The position numbers and the translations under genes were made by a program. From Rhodoblastus sp963704565 (GTDB lineage Bacteria > Pseudomonadota > Alphaproteobacteria > Rhizobiales > Beijerinckiaceae), in contig OY969917.1 of the NCBI GenBank assembly GCA_963704565.1, positions 2,480,001 through 2,544,000 on the forward strand: a DNA stretch of 64,000 nt, read 5' to 3'. Shown here piece after piece: positions 1-9,028 of this stretch; within the stretch, counting starts at the first letter, position 1, and each line of letters opens with the position of its first letter. A model generated the notes under the pieces. The model saw nothing but the letters and a program-made list of their open reading frames with translations, had not been told where the DNA came from and ran no database searches.

Positions 1-1749
1 TATGGCAATAGTTTCGGGGTGCCGACCGTCGGCGGCTCGACAGCCTTCCATGCCAGCTATGACGGCAATATTCTGGTCAACGCCATGGCCGTGGGCCTCG
101 CACGTTCGAACGAGATTTTCTACGCCGCCGCCACCGGCGTCGGCCGTCCCATCGTCTATCTCGGCTCCAAGACCGGGCGCGACGGCATCCATGGCGCGAC
201 CATGGCTTCCGCCGAATTCGACGAGAATTCCGACGAGAAGCGCCCCACGGTCCAGGTTGGCGATCCTTTCTCGGAAAAGCTTCTGCTCGAAGCCTGCCTG
301 GAGATCATGGCCAAGGGTTGCGTCGTCGCCATTCAGGACATGGGCGCGGCCGGGCTGACCTCCTCCGCCGTCGAAATGGGCGCCAAGGGCAATCTCGGCG
401 TCGAACTCGATCTCGACCTCGTTCCCTGCCGCGAATCGGGCATGACCGCCTATGAAATGATGCTGTCGGAGAGCCAGGAGCGCATGCTGATGGTGCTCGA
501 CCCCGAAAAGGAGGAGGAAGCCGAGGCGATCTTCCGCAAATGGGGGCTCGATTTCGCCATCATCGGCAAGACCACCGACACGCTTCGCTTCGTCATCAAG
601 CATCGGGGCGAGGTCAAGGCCGATCTGCCGATCAAGGAGTTGGGCGACGAGGCGCCGCTTTACGACCGGCCCCATGTCGCGCCGGTCAAGCCGCCAAAAC
701 TCAATTCGGCCAGCCTGCCGGCGCCGCTTTCTATCGACGCCGCGCTCAAGAAAATGCTCGCCTGCCCCGATCTCGCCTCCAAACGCTGGGTCTGGGAGCA
801 ATATGACCATCTGATCCTGGGCAATTCCATCCAGCCGCCGGGCGGCGACGCCGCCGTGGTGCGGATCGCGGACGGGCCGAAGGGGCTGGCGCTGACCACC
901 GACGTGACGCCGCGCTATTGCTATGCCGATCCGTTCGAAGGCGGCAAACAGGCGGTGGCGGAAGCCTGGCGCAATATCACCGCCGTCGGCGGCAAGCCGC
1001 TGGCGCTCACCGACAATCTCAATTTCGGCAATCCGGAAAAGCCGGAAATCATGGGGCAGTTCGTCGCCTGTCTCGACGGAATCGGCGAGGCCTGCCGGGC
1101 GCTCGATTTCCCCATCGTTTCCGGCAATGTCTCTTTGTATAACGAGACGCAGGGCAAGGGCATCCTGCCGACCCCGGCGATCGGCGGCGTCGGCCTTGTG
1201 GCTGACGTGACCAAGAGCGTCGGCATCGCCTTCCGTTCAGGCGGCGAAAAAATCCTGCTGGTCGGCGCGGGCGAGGGCTGGCTCGGACAATCCATCTATT
1301 TGAGGGAAATCCTCGGCCGCGAGGAAGGCGCGCCGCCGCCGGTCGATTTGGCGAAAGAAAAGGCCCATGGCGATTTCGTCCGCGCCCTGATCGGCGCTGG
1401 CATGGTCGGCGCCGCGCACGATCTGTCGGACGGCGGCCTTGCCGTCGCGCTGGCCGAAATGGCGATGGCCGGCGGAATCGGCGCGAAAGCTTCCGCGCCC
1501 GGCGGCGACAATGCGGCGGCCTGGTTCGGCGAGGATCAGGGGCGCTATCTGCTTGCCGCGTCCAAGGACATGGCCGACGAAATCCTGGCCAAAGCGGCGA
1601 AGGCCGGCCTGCCGGTCGCGGTCATCGGCGAGACCGGCGGCGATTCTCTGACCCTCGGCGGCGGCGCGCCTGTTCTGGTGCGGGATTTGCTTGAAGCCCA
1701 TGAAGGCTGGATGCCAGCCTATATGGCTGGCGGCGGCAAGGCCTCGTGA
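1..1749 (+). CDS. purL: Phosphoribosylformylglycinamidine synthase subunit PurL (5' truncated by window)
   Basis: This is the C-terminal 582 residues of PurL, the ATP-dependent FGAM synthase of purine biosynthesis. The frame is open from base 1, so the start lies outside the window. It begins inside the first AIR-synthase-like half (YGNSFGVPTVGGS, then GRDGIHGATMAS). The second half starts near residue 270 with the typical GGDAAVVRI and is followed by NLNFGNPEKPE, SGNVSLYNE and a glycine-rich nucleotide-binding stretch around AAHDLSDGGLAVALAE. The small, separate-subunit PurL of alphaproteobacteria is about 730-740 aa, so roughly 150 residues are missing. bolA and grxD follow, as is usual in Rhizobiales. 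Identification is by family motifs. Confidence 0.96.
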   Translation, partial: YGNSFGVPTVGGSTAFHASYDGNILVNAMAVGLARSNEIFYAAATGVGRPIVYLGSKTGRDGIHGATMASAEFDENSDEKRPTVQVGDPFSEKLLLEACLEIMAKGCVVAIQDMGAAGLTSSAVEMGAKGNLGVELDLDLVPCRESGMTAYEMMLSESQERMLMVLDPEKEEEAEAIFRKWGLDFAIIGKTTDTLRFVIKHRGEVKADLPIKELGDEAPLYDRPHVAPVKPPKLNSASLPAPLSIDAALKKMLACPDLASKRWVWEQYDHLILGNSIQPPGGDAAVVRIADGPKGLALTTDVTPRYCYADPFEGGKQAVAEAWRNITAVGGKPLALTDNLNFGNPEKPEIMGQFVACLDGIGEACRALDFPIVSGNVSLYNETQGKGILPTPAIGGVGLVADVTKSVGIAFRSGGEKILLVGAGEGWLGQSIYLREILGREEGAPPPVDLAKEKAHGDFVRALIGAGMVGAAHDLSDGGLAVALAEMAMAGGIGAKASAPGGDNAAAWFGEDQGRYLLAASKDMADEILAKAAKAGLPVAVIGETGGDSLTLGGGAPVLVRDLLEAHEGWMPAYMAGGGKAS

Positions 1750-1792
1750 CTATTTATGCGGATGGACTCTCCAACCCATCAAGGAACCGCCC

Positions 1793-2032
1793 ATGTCCAT
1801 GCAAGCCTCTGAAATCGAGCATATGATCAAGAAGGCCCTGCCCGACGCCGAGATTCAGATCACCGACCTTGCCGGCGACGGCGATCATTATAGCGCTCGG
1901 GTGGTCTCGGAGACCTTCCGGGGACTGAGCCGCGTGCGCCAGCATCAGCTGGTCTATGCGGCGCTCGGCGGACAGATGGGCGGCGCGCTTCACGCCTTGG
2001 CGCTGGAGACCGCCGCGCCCGAAACGGCTTGA
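1793..2032 (+). CDS. bolA: BolA/IbaG family protein
   Basis: A 79-aa protein of the BolA family, small partners of monothiol glutaredoxins in iron-sulfur cluster trafficking. The sequence shows the BolA core: an N-terminal helix (EIEHMIKKALPDAEIQI), a GDGDHYSARVVS strand-loop and the LSRVRQHQLVYAALGG helix with the conserved histidine. The ATG at 1793 is chosen because homology begins there; an in-frame upstream extension would run into purL. It lies 43 nt after purL and 69 nt before the CGFS glutaredoxin, its expected partner, so the pair is probably co-transcribed. Confidence 0.9.
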   Translation: MSMQASEIEHMIKKALPDAEIQITDLAGDGDHYSARVVSETFRGLSRVRQHQLVYAALGGQMGGALHALALETAAPETA

Positions 2033-2101
2033 ACCGCGAAGGCGCGCAGCTTAATTATGTCCCATCGCGGAGCCTTGACCTCCGTATGAAAGGAAAAATC
2101 C

Positions 2102-2461
2102 ATGTCGGACGCCATGAACTCCACCGCCATCGACCGCATCAAGCAGGACGTGACGGACAATGATGTCGTGCTTTTCATGAAAGGCACGCCGAATTTCCCG
2201 CAATGCGGCTTCTCCGGCCAGATCGCGAAAATCCTGAGCTTCCTGGAAGTGCCCTACAAGGGCGTGAATGTCCTCGAAGACCCGGACATCCGCGAGGGCG
2301 TGAAGCAATACGCCAATTGGCCGACCATTCCGCAGCTTTACATCAAGGGCGAATTCGTCGGCGGCGCCGACATCGTCCGCGAACTGTTCCAGTCGGGCGA
2401 ACTGATGGATCAGCTCAAGACGGCCGGCGTGCCCGTCAAGGATCCGCGCCAGCCGCAATGA
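2102..2461 (+). CDS. grxD: Grx4-type monothiol glutaredoxin
   Basis: A 119-aa monothiol glutaredoxin that carries or transfers [2Fe-2S] clusters with BolA. The CGFS active site is visible near residue 38 (NFPQCGFSGQ), preceded by the glutathione-contacting lysine (MKGTP) and followed by WPTIPQLYIKGEFVGG and a GG-D-I motif typical of the family. An AAGG-type ribosome-binding site (ATGAAAGGAAAAATCC) precedes the ATG. It ends 4 nt before the convergent stop of the TlpA-like gene. Confidence 0.95.
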   Translation: MSDAMNSTAIDRIKQDVTDNDVVLFMKGTPNFPQCGFSGQIAKILSFLEVPYKGVNVLEDPDIREGVKQYANWPTIPQLYIKGEFVGGADIVRELFQSGELMDQLKTAGVPVKDPRQPQ

Positions 2462-2465
2462 GGCT

Positions 2466-3161
2466 TCACTTCGCCGCCGCCGCCCGGGCCAAGGCCTGGG
2501 CGTCGGCACCGTCCCATTTGGCGGGACCGGCCATGGCGCCGATCTCGCAGCCATCCGGCCCGATCAGCAAGGTCGTCGGCAAGCCGACCAGCTTGCCAGC
2601 CTGTTGCAGGGTCTGAAAGACTTTCCCGTGCGGATCGGCGTAAAAGCCGAGATTTTTCACCCCGATTTGCTTCAGAAAAGTCTTGGGACGGTCGAGCCGC
2701 GCGCTGTCCATATTGACCGCGACCACGCTGAAGGACGGATTGCCGGCGAGGCTCTGAAGCCGGTCGAGGCCGGGCATTTCCTCGCGGCAGGGCGCGCACC
2801 AGGTGGCCCAGAAATTCAACAGAATTGTCCGGCCGTTCAAGGCGGCGAGGTCGGTCGGCGCGCCGTCATGCTCGAAGGAAATATTTTCCATCGGCCTGGG
2901 ATGGGAACGGATGGCGAGGGCCGCCAGATCGCCCGTGGCGAGCGGCGCGAGTTTTTGCGCCAGCGCCCTAGAGACCTGGCATTGCGCCGGCTCGGAAGCG
3001 GCTTCCTTGCTCCGGGGCCCGTTCATCACGTATAGGACGAACCACAAGCTCGCGGCGACCCCCGCCGCGACAATGAACATATGCGGCAGGATCAGCCGGC
3101 GGGCGATGGCGCGCATCTGCGCGGGAGTGGCCTGAACCGGCAGGTCTTGCTCGTCATTCAT
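2466..3161 (-). CDS. TlpA-like membrane-anchored thiol-disulfide oxidoreductase
   Basis: A 231-aa thioredoxin-fold protein of the TlpA/ResA type. A short cytoplasmic N-terminus is followed by one membrane anchor (about residues 22-42, MFIVAAGVAASLWFVLY), which places the thioredoxin domain in the periplasm. The redox motif is WATWCAPCREEMP near residue 115, and a cis-proline stretch (VGLPTTLLIG) follows. Such proteins reduce apocytochrome c or CuA sites. The start at 3161 has a GGAGG ribosome-binding site (AGGCCAAAGG spacing); a longer frame upstream overlaps the divergent argH promoter and looks non-coding. The substrate cannot be told from sequence. Confidence 0.88.
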   Translation of the reverse strand: MNDEQDLPVQATPAQMRAIARRLILPHMFIVAAGVAASLWFVLYVMNGPRSKEAASEPAQCQVSRALAQKLAPLATGDLAALAIRSHPRPMENISFEHDGAPTDLAALNGRTILLNFWATWCAPCREEMPGLDRLQSLAGNPSFSVVAVNMDSARLDRPKTFLKQIGVKNLGFYADPHGKVFQTLQQAGKLVGLPTTLLIGPDGCEIGAMAGPAKWDGADAQALARAAAAK

Positions 3162-3200
3162 CCTTTGGCCTCCAACTTTTGACGTCATTTTGGAGCGGTC

Positions 3201-4595
3201 ATGAGCAATCAAATGTGGGGCGGCCGTTTCACCAGCGGCCCCGACGCGATCATGGAGGAGATCAACGCCTCCATCGGCTTCGATTATCGCCTCGCCCGAC
3301 AGGATATCGCCGGCTCCAAGGCGCATGTGGCCATGCTGGCCGCGACGGGCATCGTGTCCCAGGCGGATGCCGACGCCATCGCCAAGGGTTTAGACGAGGT
3401 CGGCGCGGAAATCGAGACCGGCGCCTTCAACTTTTCCCGGGCGCTGGAAGACATTCACATGAATGTCGAATCGCGGCTGGCCGAAAAGATCGGCCCGGCG
3501 GCGGGGCGGCTGCACACCGGGCGCTCGCGCAACGATCAGGTCGCGGTCGATTTCAAGCTGTGGGTCCGCGACACCATCGACGAACTGGACGGCCAGTTGC
3601 GCGACCTCCAGACCGCTCTGGTCGAAAAGGCGGAAAATTATTCCGATGCGGTCATGCCGGGCTTCACCCATCTGCAATCCGCCCAGCCGGTGACCTTCGG
3701 CCATCACCTGCTCGCTTATGTCGAGATGATCTCGCGCGACCGCGGCCGTTTCCACGACGCCCGCGCCCGGCTCAACCAATGTCCGCTTGGGGCAGCGGCG
3801 CTCGCCGGCACCTCCTTCCCCATCGACCGCGCCATGACGGCCCGCGCGCTCGGCTTCGACCGGCCGACCGCCAATTCGCTCGACAGCGTCTCGGATCGCG
3901 ATTTCGTGCTCGAATCCCTGGCGGCGGCGGCGATCGCCGCCACCCATCTGTCGCGATTCGCCGAGGAAATCGTGCTGTGGACGACGCCGCAATTCGGCTT
4001 CATCTCCCTGTCGGACAAGTTCACCACCGGCTCCTCGATCATGCCGCAGAAGCGCAATCCCGACGCCGCCGAACTGGTGCGCGGCAAATCGGGGCGAATC
4101 ATCGGCGACCTCGCCGGCCTGCTGATCGTCATGAAGGGCCTGCCGCTCGCTTATTCGAAGGACATGCAGGAAGACAAGGAAGGCTGTTTCGATTCGCTCC
4201 AGTCGCTTTCGCTGTGCGTCGCCGCCATGGCCGGCATGGTGCGCGACATGACGCCGCGCCTTGACCGGATGAAGGCGGCGGCGGGCTCGGGCTTTTCCAC
4301 CGCCACCGACCTCGCCGACTGGCTGGTGCGCAGCCTCGGCATGCCCTTCCGTCAGGCCCATCACGTCACCGGCCGCATTGTCGCGCTCGCCGCCGAAAAA
4401 AGCGTCGAGCTGGACCGGCTCGCGCTCGACCAGATGCGGGCGGTCGAACCGGCGATCACGCCGGCGGTTTTCGAGGTGCTGGGGGTCGAGAATTCGGTGC
4501 GCAGCCGCCTGAGCTATGGCGGGACGGCGCCGGACAATGTCCGCGCCCAGGCCAAGGCGTGGCGCGAGCGGCTGAACGACGAAAAAACGGCTTGA
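3201..4595 (+). CDS. argH: Argininosuccinate lyase
   Basis: A 464-aa enzyme of the fumarase/aspartase superfamily that splits argininosuccinate into arginine and fumarate, the last step of arginine synthesis. The N-terminus MSNQMWGGRF is typical of the family. The superfamily signature GSSIMPQKRNPD is near residue 280, the substrate motif HTGRSRNDQV is near residue 110, and the catalytic histidine region THLQSAQPVTFGHH is near residue 155. Length is normal. It is divergent from the TlpA-like gene and followed by a dispersed intergenic repeat before lptM-lysA. Confidence 0.97.
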   Translation: MSNQMWGGRFTSGPDAIMEEINASIGFDYRLARQDIAGSKAHVAMLAATGIVSQADADAIAKGLDEVGAEIETGAFNFSRALEDIHMNVESRLAEKIGPAAGRLHTGRSRNDQVAVDFKLWVRDTIDELDGQLRDLQTALVEKAENYSDAVMPGFTHLQSAQPVTFGHHLLAYVEMISRDRGRFHDARARLNQCPLGAAALAGTSFPIDRAMTARALGFDRPTANSLDSVSDRDFVLESLAAAAIAATHLSRFAEEIVLWTTPQFGFISLSDKFTTGSSIMPQKRNPDAAELVRGKSGRIIGDLAGLLIVMKGLPLAYSKDMQEDKEGCFDSLQSLSLCVAAMAGMVRDMTPRLDRMKAAAGSGFSTATDLADWLVRSLGMPFRQAHHVTGRIVALAAEKSVELDRLALDQMRAVEPAITPAVFEVLGVENSVRSRLSYGGTAPDNVRAQAKAWRERLNDEKTA

Positions 4596-4638
4596 TAGCT
4601 GGAAATCCAACCGAACCCTCGGCTATAGTCCGCGCCGT

Positions 4639-4742
4639 TAGAGCATATTCCCAAAAAGTTGCAGACTTTTTGGACAAGAATATGCGTTAAAACAATGAAT
4701 TAGAGACTTCTTCCGAATCCGAAGGAACGGAAAAGGCTCTAG
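4639..4742 (+). repeat. Rhizobiales-type dispersed intergenic repeat (hairpin)
   Basis: Between argH and lptM lies an inverted-repeat block. Arms GCATATTC and GAATATGC enclose an inner hairpin CCAAAAAGT/ACTTTTTGG, and the block ends in GGCTCTAGCGC. Its layout (GAGCAT..CCAAAAAGT..ACTTTTTGG..AATATGCG..TTAAAACAATGA) matches the short mosaic repeats that recur in Rhizobiales genomes. Family membership is from memory of that pattern; only the hairpins are seen directly. Confidence 0.6.
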
Positions 4743-4764
4743 CGCATATTCGGGAGCCGCGCCA

Positions 4765-5007
4765 TTGACCTTCGATAGTCTCCTCAAGACGGCGCTGCTG
4801 GCGGCGGCCCTCTCGGGCGCGCTTCTGCTCGACGGCTGCGGCCGGCGCGGCCCGCCGGTTCCGATCGATTCCACCGCCGCTCAGACGCCCGCGGACAAGA
4901 AAAATCCGAACGCGCCGCCGAAAAAGGACATGCCGACAGGCCTCGACAGCAATTCCCTCAAAGCCGGCGCGCCCAAGGCGCCGTCGCCCTTCGATTTCCT
5001 GCTCTAG
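4765..5007 (+). CDS. lptM: LptM/YifL-like small lipoprotein
   Basis: An 80-aa lipoprotein with a TTG start. A hydrophobic signal (LLKTALLAAALSGALLL) leads to a lipobox LDGC near residue 25, followed directly by the family signature GRRGPPVP. In enterobacteria LptM assists assembly of the LptD/E lipopolysaccharide translocon; extension of that role here is by family. The rest is a Pro/Lys-rich linker. It sits 8 nt upstream of lysA, the conserved lptM-lysA arrangement of alphaproteobacteria, which supports the start choice. Confidence 0.85.
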   Translation: MTFDSLLKTALLAAALSGALLLDGCGRRGPPVPIDSTAAQTPADKKNPNAPPKKDMPTGLDSNSLKAGAPKAPSPFDFLL

Positions 5008-5015
5008 GCTCCGGG

Positions 5016-6287
5016 ATGAATCATTTCGAATATCGCGACGGCGTGCTGCATGCCGAGGGCGTCGCCCTGCCCAATCTGGCGCGGACGATCGAAACGCCCT
5101 TCTATTGCTACAGCGCGGCGACGATCCGCCGGCATTTCCAGGTCTTCGCTCAGGCCATGGCCGATTTCGACGCCCTGGTCTGCTATGCGATGAAGGCCAA
5201 TTCCAATCAGGCGGTGCTGACCCTGCTCGCCGGCCTCGGCGCCGGCATGGATGTCGTGTCCGAGGGCGAATTGCGCCGGGCCCAGACGGCAAAAGTTCCG
5301 TCGAATCGCGTCACCTTTTCGGGCGTCGGCAAGACCGACCGCGAGATTGCGCTGGCGCTCGACTATGGCATCCTCTGTTTCAATGTCGAATCCGAGCCCG
5401 AGCTGGAGCGCATCGCCGAGATCGCTTCTTCGCGCGGCCAGGCCGCCAGAATCGCGCTGCGCGTCAATCCGGACGTGGACGCCAAGACCCACGCCAAGAT
5501 TTCGACCGGAAAATCGGAAAACAAATTCGGCGTGCCGATTTCCGTCGCCCGCGAGGTTTACGCCCGCGCCGCCCAACTGCCCGGAATCGAGATCGCCGGC
5601 GTGGACATGCATATCGGCTCGCAGATCACCGATCTCGCGCCTTTCGACAACGCCTTCGCGCTGCTGGCGGATTTCGTGCGGCAATTGCGCGCCGACGGCC
5701 ATTGCATCGCTCACGTCGATCTCGGCGGGGGTCTCGGCATTCCCTATTCCGAGCGCGAAGACCCGGCCAGCTACCATCCCCGGCTCTATGCCGAAATCGT
5801 GCGCCGCCACATCAAGCCGCTGGGGGCGAAGACGATCTTCGAGCCGGGCCGCCTGATCGTCGGCAACGCCGGCATATTGGTGACCCGCGTCCTCTATGTG
5901 AAACATGGCTCGGCGAAGAATTTCATCATCGTCGACGCGGCGATGAACGATCTGGTCCGCCCGACGCTTTACGAGGCGCATCACGATATTTTTCCGGTCG
6001 CCGCGGCGAACCAAGGCGCGAAGCGCATCGTGGCCGATCTCGTCGGCCCGGTGTGCGAGACCGGCGATTTCCTCGCCCGCGACCGCGAGCTTCCCGAGCC
6101 CAGGCCGGGCGACCTGCTGGCGGTGATGTCGGCGGGCGCCTATGGCGCGGTTCAGGCCGGCACCTACAATTCGCGCCTGCTGGTTCCAGAGGTCCTGGTC
6201 GAGGGCGAGAAACACGCTTTGATCCGGCCGCGCGGCGATTACGAGAGTTTGATCGGCCTCGACAAAGTTCCGCCCTGGTTGACATGA
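5016..6287 (+). CDS. lysA: Diaminopimelate decarboxylase
   Basis: A 423-aa PLP enzyme (fold type III, TIM barrel plus beta-barrel) that converts meso-diaminopimelate to lysine. The PLP lysine is in YAMKANSNQ near residue 58. The DVVSEGEL, NKFGVP and HIGSQITDL motifs, the glycine-rich phosphate loop DLGGGLGIPY and EPGRLIVGNAG are all present. The C-terminal half carries VGPVCETGDFLA with the catalytic cysteine contributed across the dimer. Length is normal and it lies just after lptM. Confidence 0.97.
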   Translation: MNHFEYRDGVLHAEGVALPNLARTIETPFYCYSAATIRRHFQVFAQAMADFDALVCYAMKANSNQAVLTLLAGLGAGMDVVSEGELRRAQTAKVPSNRVTFSGVGKTDREIALALDYGILCFNVESEPELERIAEIASSRGQAARIALRVNPDVDAKTHAKISTGKSENKFGVPISVAREVYARAAQLPGIEIAGVDMHIGSQITDLAPFDNAFALLADFVRQLRADGHCIAHVDLGGGLGIPYSEREDPASYHPRLYAEIVRRHIKPLGAKTIFEPGRLIVGNAGILVTRVLYVKHGSAKNFIIVDAAMNDLVRPTLYEAHHDIFPVAAANQGAKRIVADLVGPVCETGDFLARDRELPEPRPGDLLAVMSAGAYGAVQAGTYNSRLLVPEVLVEGEKHALIRPRGDYESLIGLDKVPPWLT

Positions 6288-6336
6288 AGCCTCGCTTCGG
6301 CGCGAAATCTTCCTGGATCAATCGAGGCGCCGGCGC

Positions 6337-8922
6337 GTGAAGGACTTTTTTCTGGCTTCGCGAGAATCGTTCCGCGCTTGGCGCGCGGATTGGCGAGACT
6401 CATTCCGCGCTCGGCGCGCGGCTTGGCGAGACTCGTTCCGCGCTCGGCGCGCGGCTTGGCGCGCGGCGCGTCCGCGCCGGCTGGAGCTTTTCGCCTGGGC
6501 CGCGCTCGCCTTCGAGCGCCTTGCCCGCGTTCTGCTGCCCGCCGCGATCGTTTTCGCCTTTTTCATCGCCCTGAGCTGGACCGGCGTCTGGCTGGGTGCG
6601 CCGTCGCTCGCGCGCCTGTTCGGCGTCGCGGCCCTGTTCGTCGCTTTGACCGCCGCGCTTTACCGCCTGCGCGATTTTTCCTGGCCGCGCGCCGGCGAGG
6701 CCCGCGACGCGCTGGATTCCGGCGACCCCACGGCGCCCGCCGCCGCTTTGGCCGACCATCTGGCCAATGACGGCGACCCGCGCACCCAGGGCCTGTGGCG
6801 GCTGCACCAGCGCCGCGCGGCCCGGCGCGCCGCCCGGCTGCGCCCGGTCGCGCCCGCGCCCCGGCTGTGGCGCGAAGACCCTTACGCCCTCGGCGCCTTG
6901 GCCGTGCTGGCGCTGCTGGCGACGGGATTGGCCGCCGGGCCGGAAAAATACGCCCGGCTCGCCGCCGCCTTCGACTGGCGGCTCCACGCCACGGAAGGCG
7001 GCCCCTCGCGCCTCGACGCCTGGATCGACCCGCCGCCCTATACCGGACGGCCTCCCATCGTCCTGGCGCTGAAAGACCGCGCCAGCATCGCCGCGCCGGT
7101 CGGCTCGACCGTCATCGTTCGCGCCGTCAACCAGGACAATCTCCGCGTCGCCGTCCAGGGCCGCATCGAGGCCGTGAAGCCGGCGGCGAAACGCGATGGC
7201 GCCTCCAGCGAGCGGCGGTTCAGGCTGCTCGGCGACGGGCGCCTGCGATTGGGGCTCGGCCAGAGCGAAATCGCCAGTCTGAGCTTGAAGGCGATCCCCG
7301 ACCTGCCGCCCAAAATCACCCCGACCGCCGCGCCGAAGGTCAATCTGCACGGCTCGTTCGAACTGGCCTATCGGATCGAGGACGATTATGGCGCCCACGA
7401 CGCCGAAGCCATCGCCAAACCGATCGAGGCGGGATCGTCCCCGACGGCCCATCCGCTGGTCGCGCCGCCGCGCGGTTCGCTGGAGCTGCCGGCCGGCCCC
7501 GGCGGATTGGGCGAGGGCGCGACCACGCTCGACTGGAGCGACAGCCCCTTTGCCGGCGCCCCGGTCGATCTGACGCTGGCCGTCCACGACGACGCGGGCA
7601 ATCGAGGCGAGGCCGTCATCAGCCATGTCGTGCTGCCGGGAAAAAATTTCACCAATCCGCTGGCGCTGGCGCTCGTCGAGCAAAGGCAAATCCTCGCCCT
7701 CGACGCGGCGCAAAAGGACAAAGTGCTGACGGCGATCGACGCGCTGACGCTGTCGCCGGAAATTTTCACGCCCGATCTCGGCGTCTATCTCGGCCTTCGC
7801 GTCGTCCACGACTCGCTTCGCCACGCCCGCGACGACGCCGATCTGGTCGCGGTGGTCGATCTGCTGTGGCAGATCGCGCTGCACATCGAGGAAGGCGACG
7901 TCCCGCAAGCCGAACGCGATCTCAAGGCGGCGGAGCAAGCCTTGCACGACGCGCTCAAGAACGGCGCCTCGAACGAGGAAATCGCGCGCCTGACCGCGCA
8001 ATTGCAAAAGGCGCTGGATCGTTATCTCGCGGCGATGCAGGAACGGGCCGCGAAACAAGGCCAGTCGCCCGAAACGGGACAAAGCGACAGCCGTCTGGTC
8101 ACGCCGAAAGATTTCAAATCCATGCTCGACCGCATGGCGGAAGCGGCCCGCGAAGGCGACAAGGACGCCGCCATGCGCATGCTCGACCGCGTCCAGGACA
8201 TGCTCGAAAATCTCCGCAACGCCCGCCCGTCAAAGGGCGAAAGCGAAGCCGCGCGCGACCGTCGGACGATGCGCGACATCGACAATATGATGCGCGAGCA
8301 GCAGAAACTGCGCGACGACACTTTTACGCGGGACCGCGCCAACCAGAGCCCCTCGGAACCGCGGCAGCCCGGCGACCAGCCCCCCGATTCAGGACAGCAG
8401 GGCCAATCGGCGCAGGACCAATCAGCGCAGGGTCAGGACGGACAGCGACAGCCGTCCCAGGACGATCTCGCCCAACGTCAGGAGCAATTGCGCGACAAGC
8501 TCGATTCGCTCAAAGGGCGGGCCGAAGGCGCCGAAGGCGGAAAATCCGAGGGCCTGACCGAGGCCGAGGACGCCATGAAACAGGCGGAAAACGCCTTGGC
8601 CCAGGGCGACAACGCCGCCGCCCTGGACGCGCAGGGCCGCGCCCTGAAGGGATTGCGCAAGGGCGCCGCCGAAGCGGCGGCCAAGGCCGAAGGAAACGGC
8701 CAGGACGGCGACCGCGAGGATGCGCGCCGGCAAAACGGGCGCGGCTACCAGGGCCGGGACAGCGAGGGGACGGCCGGCAATGCGGGCAATCGTCAGGGCG
8801 CCCAAACGACCGCGTCGCAAAAGGCGCGCAAGGTGCTGGATGAACTGCGCCGCCGCCTCGCCGACCCCAGCCGCGCGCGCCAGGAGCTCGATTATCTCGA
8901 ACGCCTGATCAAGCCCGATTGA
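6337..8922 (+). CDS. TIGR02302/DUF4175 family membrane protein
   Basis: An 861-aa protein of the alphaproteobacterial DUF4175 (TIGR02302) family of unknown function. After a very basic N-terminus built of 11-residue repeats (SFRARRAAWRD-like, three copies), there are hydrophobic segments near residues 65-85, 90-110 and 185-205. A large region with DPPPYTGRPP and DDYG motifs (about 230-450) is followed by helical sequence, and a Gln/Asp/Ser-rich low-complexity stretch (about 670-830) with a basic helical tail completes it. It starts with GTG; the N-terminal repeat region is unusual (see findings). Family assignment rests on domain order and remembered motifs. Confidence 0.8.
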   Translation: MKDFFLASRESFRAWRADWRDSFRARRAAWRDSFRARRAAWRAARPRRLELFAWAALAFERLARVLLPAAIVFAFFIALSWTGVWLGAPSLARLFGVAALFVALTAALYRLRDFSWPRAGEARDALDSGDPTAPAAALADHLANDGDPRTQGLWRLHQRRAARRAARLRPVAPAPRLWREDPYALGALAVLALLATGLAAGPEKYARLAAAFDWRLHATEGGPSRLDAWIDPPPYTGRPPIVLALKDRASIAAPVGSTVIVRAVNQDNLRVAVQGRIEAVKPAAKRDGASSERRFRLLGDGRLRLGLGQSEIASLSLKAIPDLPPKITPTAAPKVNLHGSFELAYRIEDDYGAHDAEAIAKPIEAGSSPTAHPLVAPPRGSLELPAGPGGLGEGATTLDWSDSPFAGAPVDLTLAVHDDAGNRGEAVISHVVLPGKNFTNPLALALVEQRQILALDAAQKDKVLTAIDALTLSPEIFTPDLGVYLGLRVVHDSLRHARDDADLVAVVDLLWQIALHIEEGDVPQAERDLKAAEQALHDALKNGASNEEIARLTAQLQKALDRYLAAMQERAAKQGQSPETGQSDSRLVTPKDFKSMLDRMAEAAREGDKDAAMRMLDRVQDMLENLRNARPSKGESEAARDRRTMRDIDNMMREQQKLRDDTFTRDRANQSPSEPRQPGDQPPDSGQQGQSAQDQSAQGQDGQRQPSQDDLAQRQEQLRDKLDSLKGRAEGAEGGKSEGLTEAEDAMKQAENALAQGDNAAALDAQGRALKGLRKGAAEAAAKAEGNGQDGDREDARRQNGRGYQGRDSEGTAGNAGNRQGAQTTASQKARKVLDELRRRLADPSRARQELDYLERLIKPD
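6348..6470 (+). repeat. 33-bp tandem repeat within the 5' end of the DUF4175 gene
   Basis: About three and a half copies of a 33-bp unit (core GCGAGACTCATTCCGCGCTC) lie in frame and encode an 11-residue Arg/Trp-rich unit such as WRDSFRARRAA. The two central copies differ at only a few bases and the outer copies are more diverged, suggesting slippage or unequal exchange. Confidence 0.85.
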
Positions 8923-9028
8923 GAGGGAAGGCGCGGGAAACCGCAAGAATGGACAATTTTCCAATTTACAGCGCGGCGCGGCCCTGATTGCCTTGGCGCT
9001 GTCGAGCCGGTGAGAGAACAAAGTCTTC

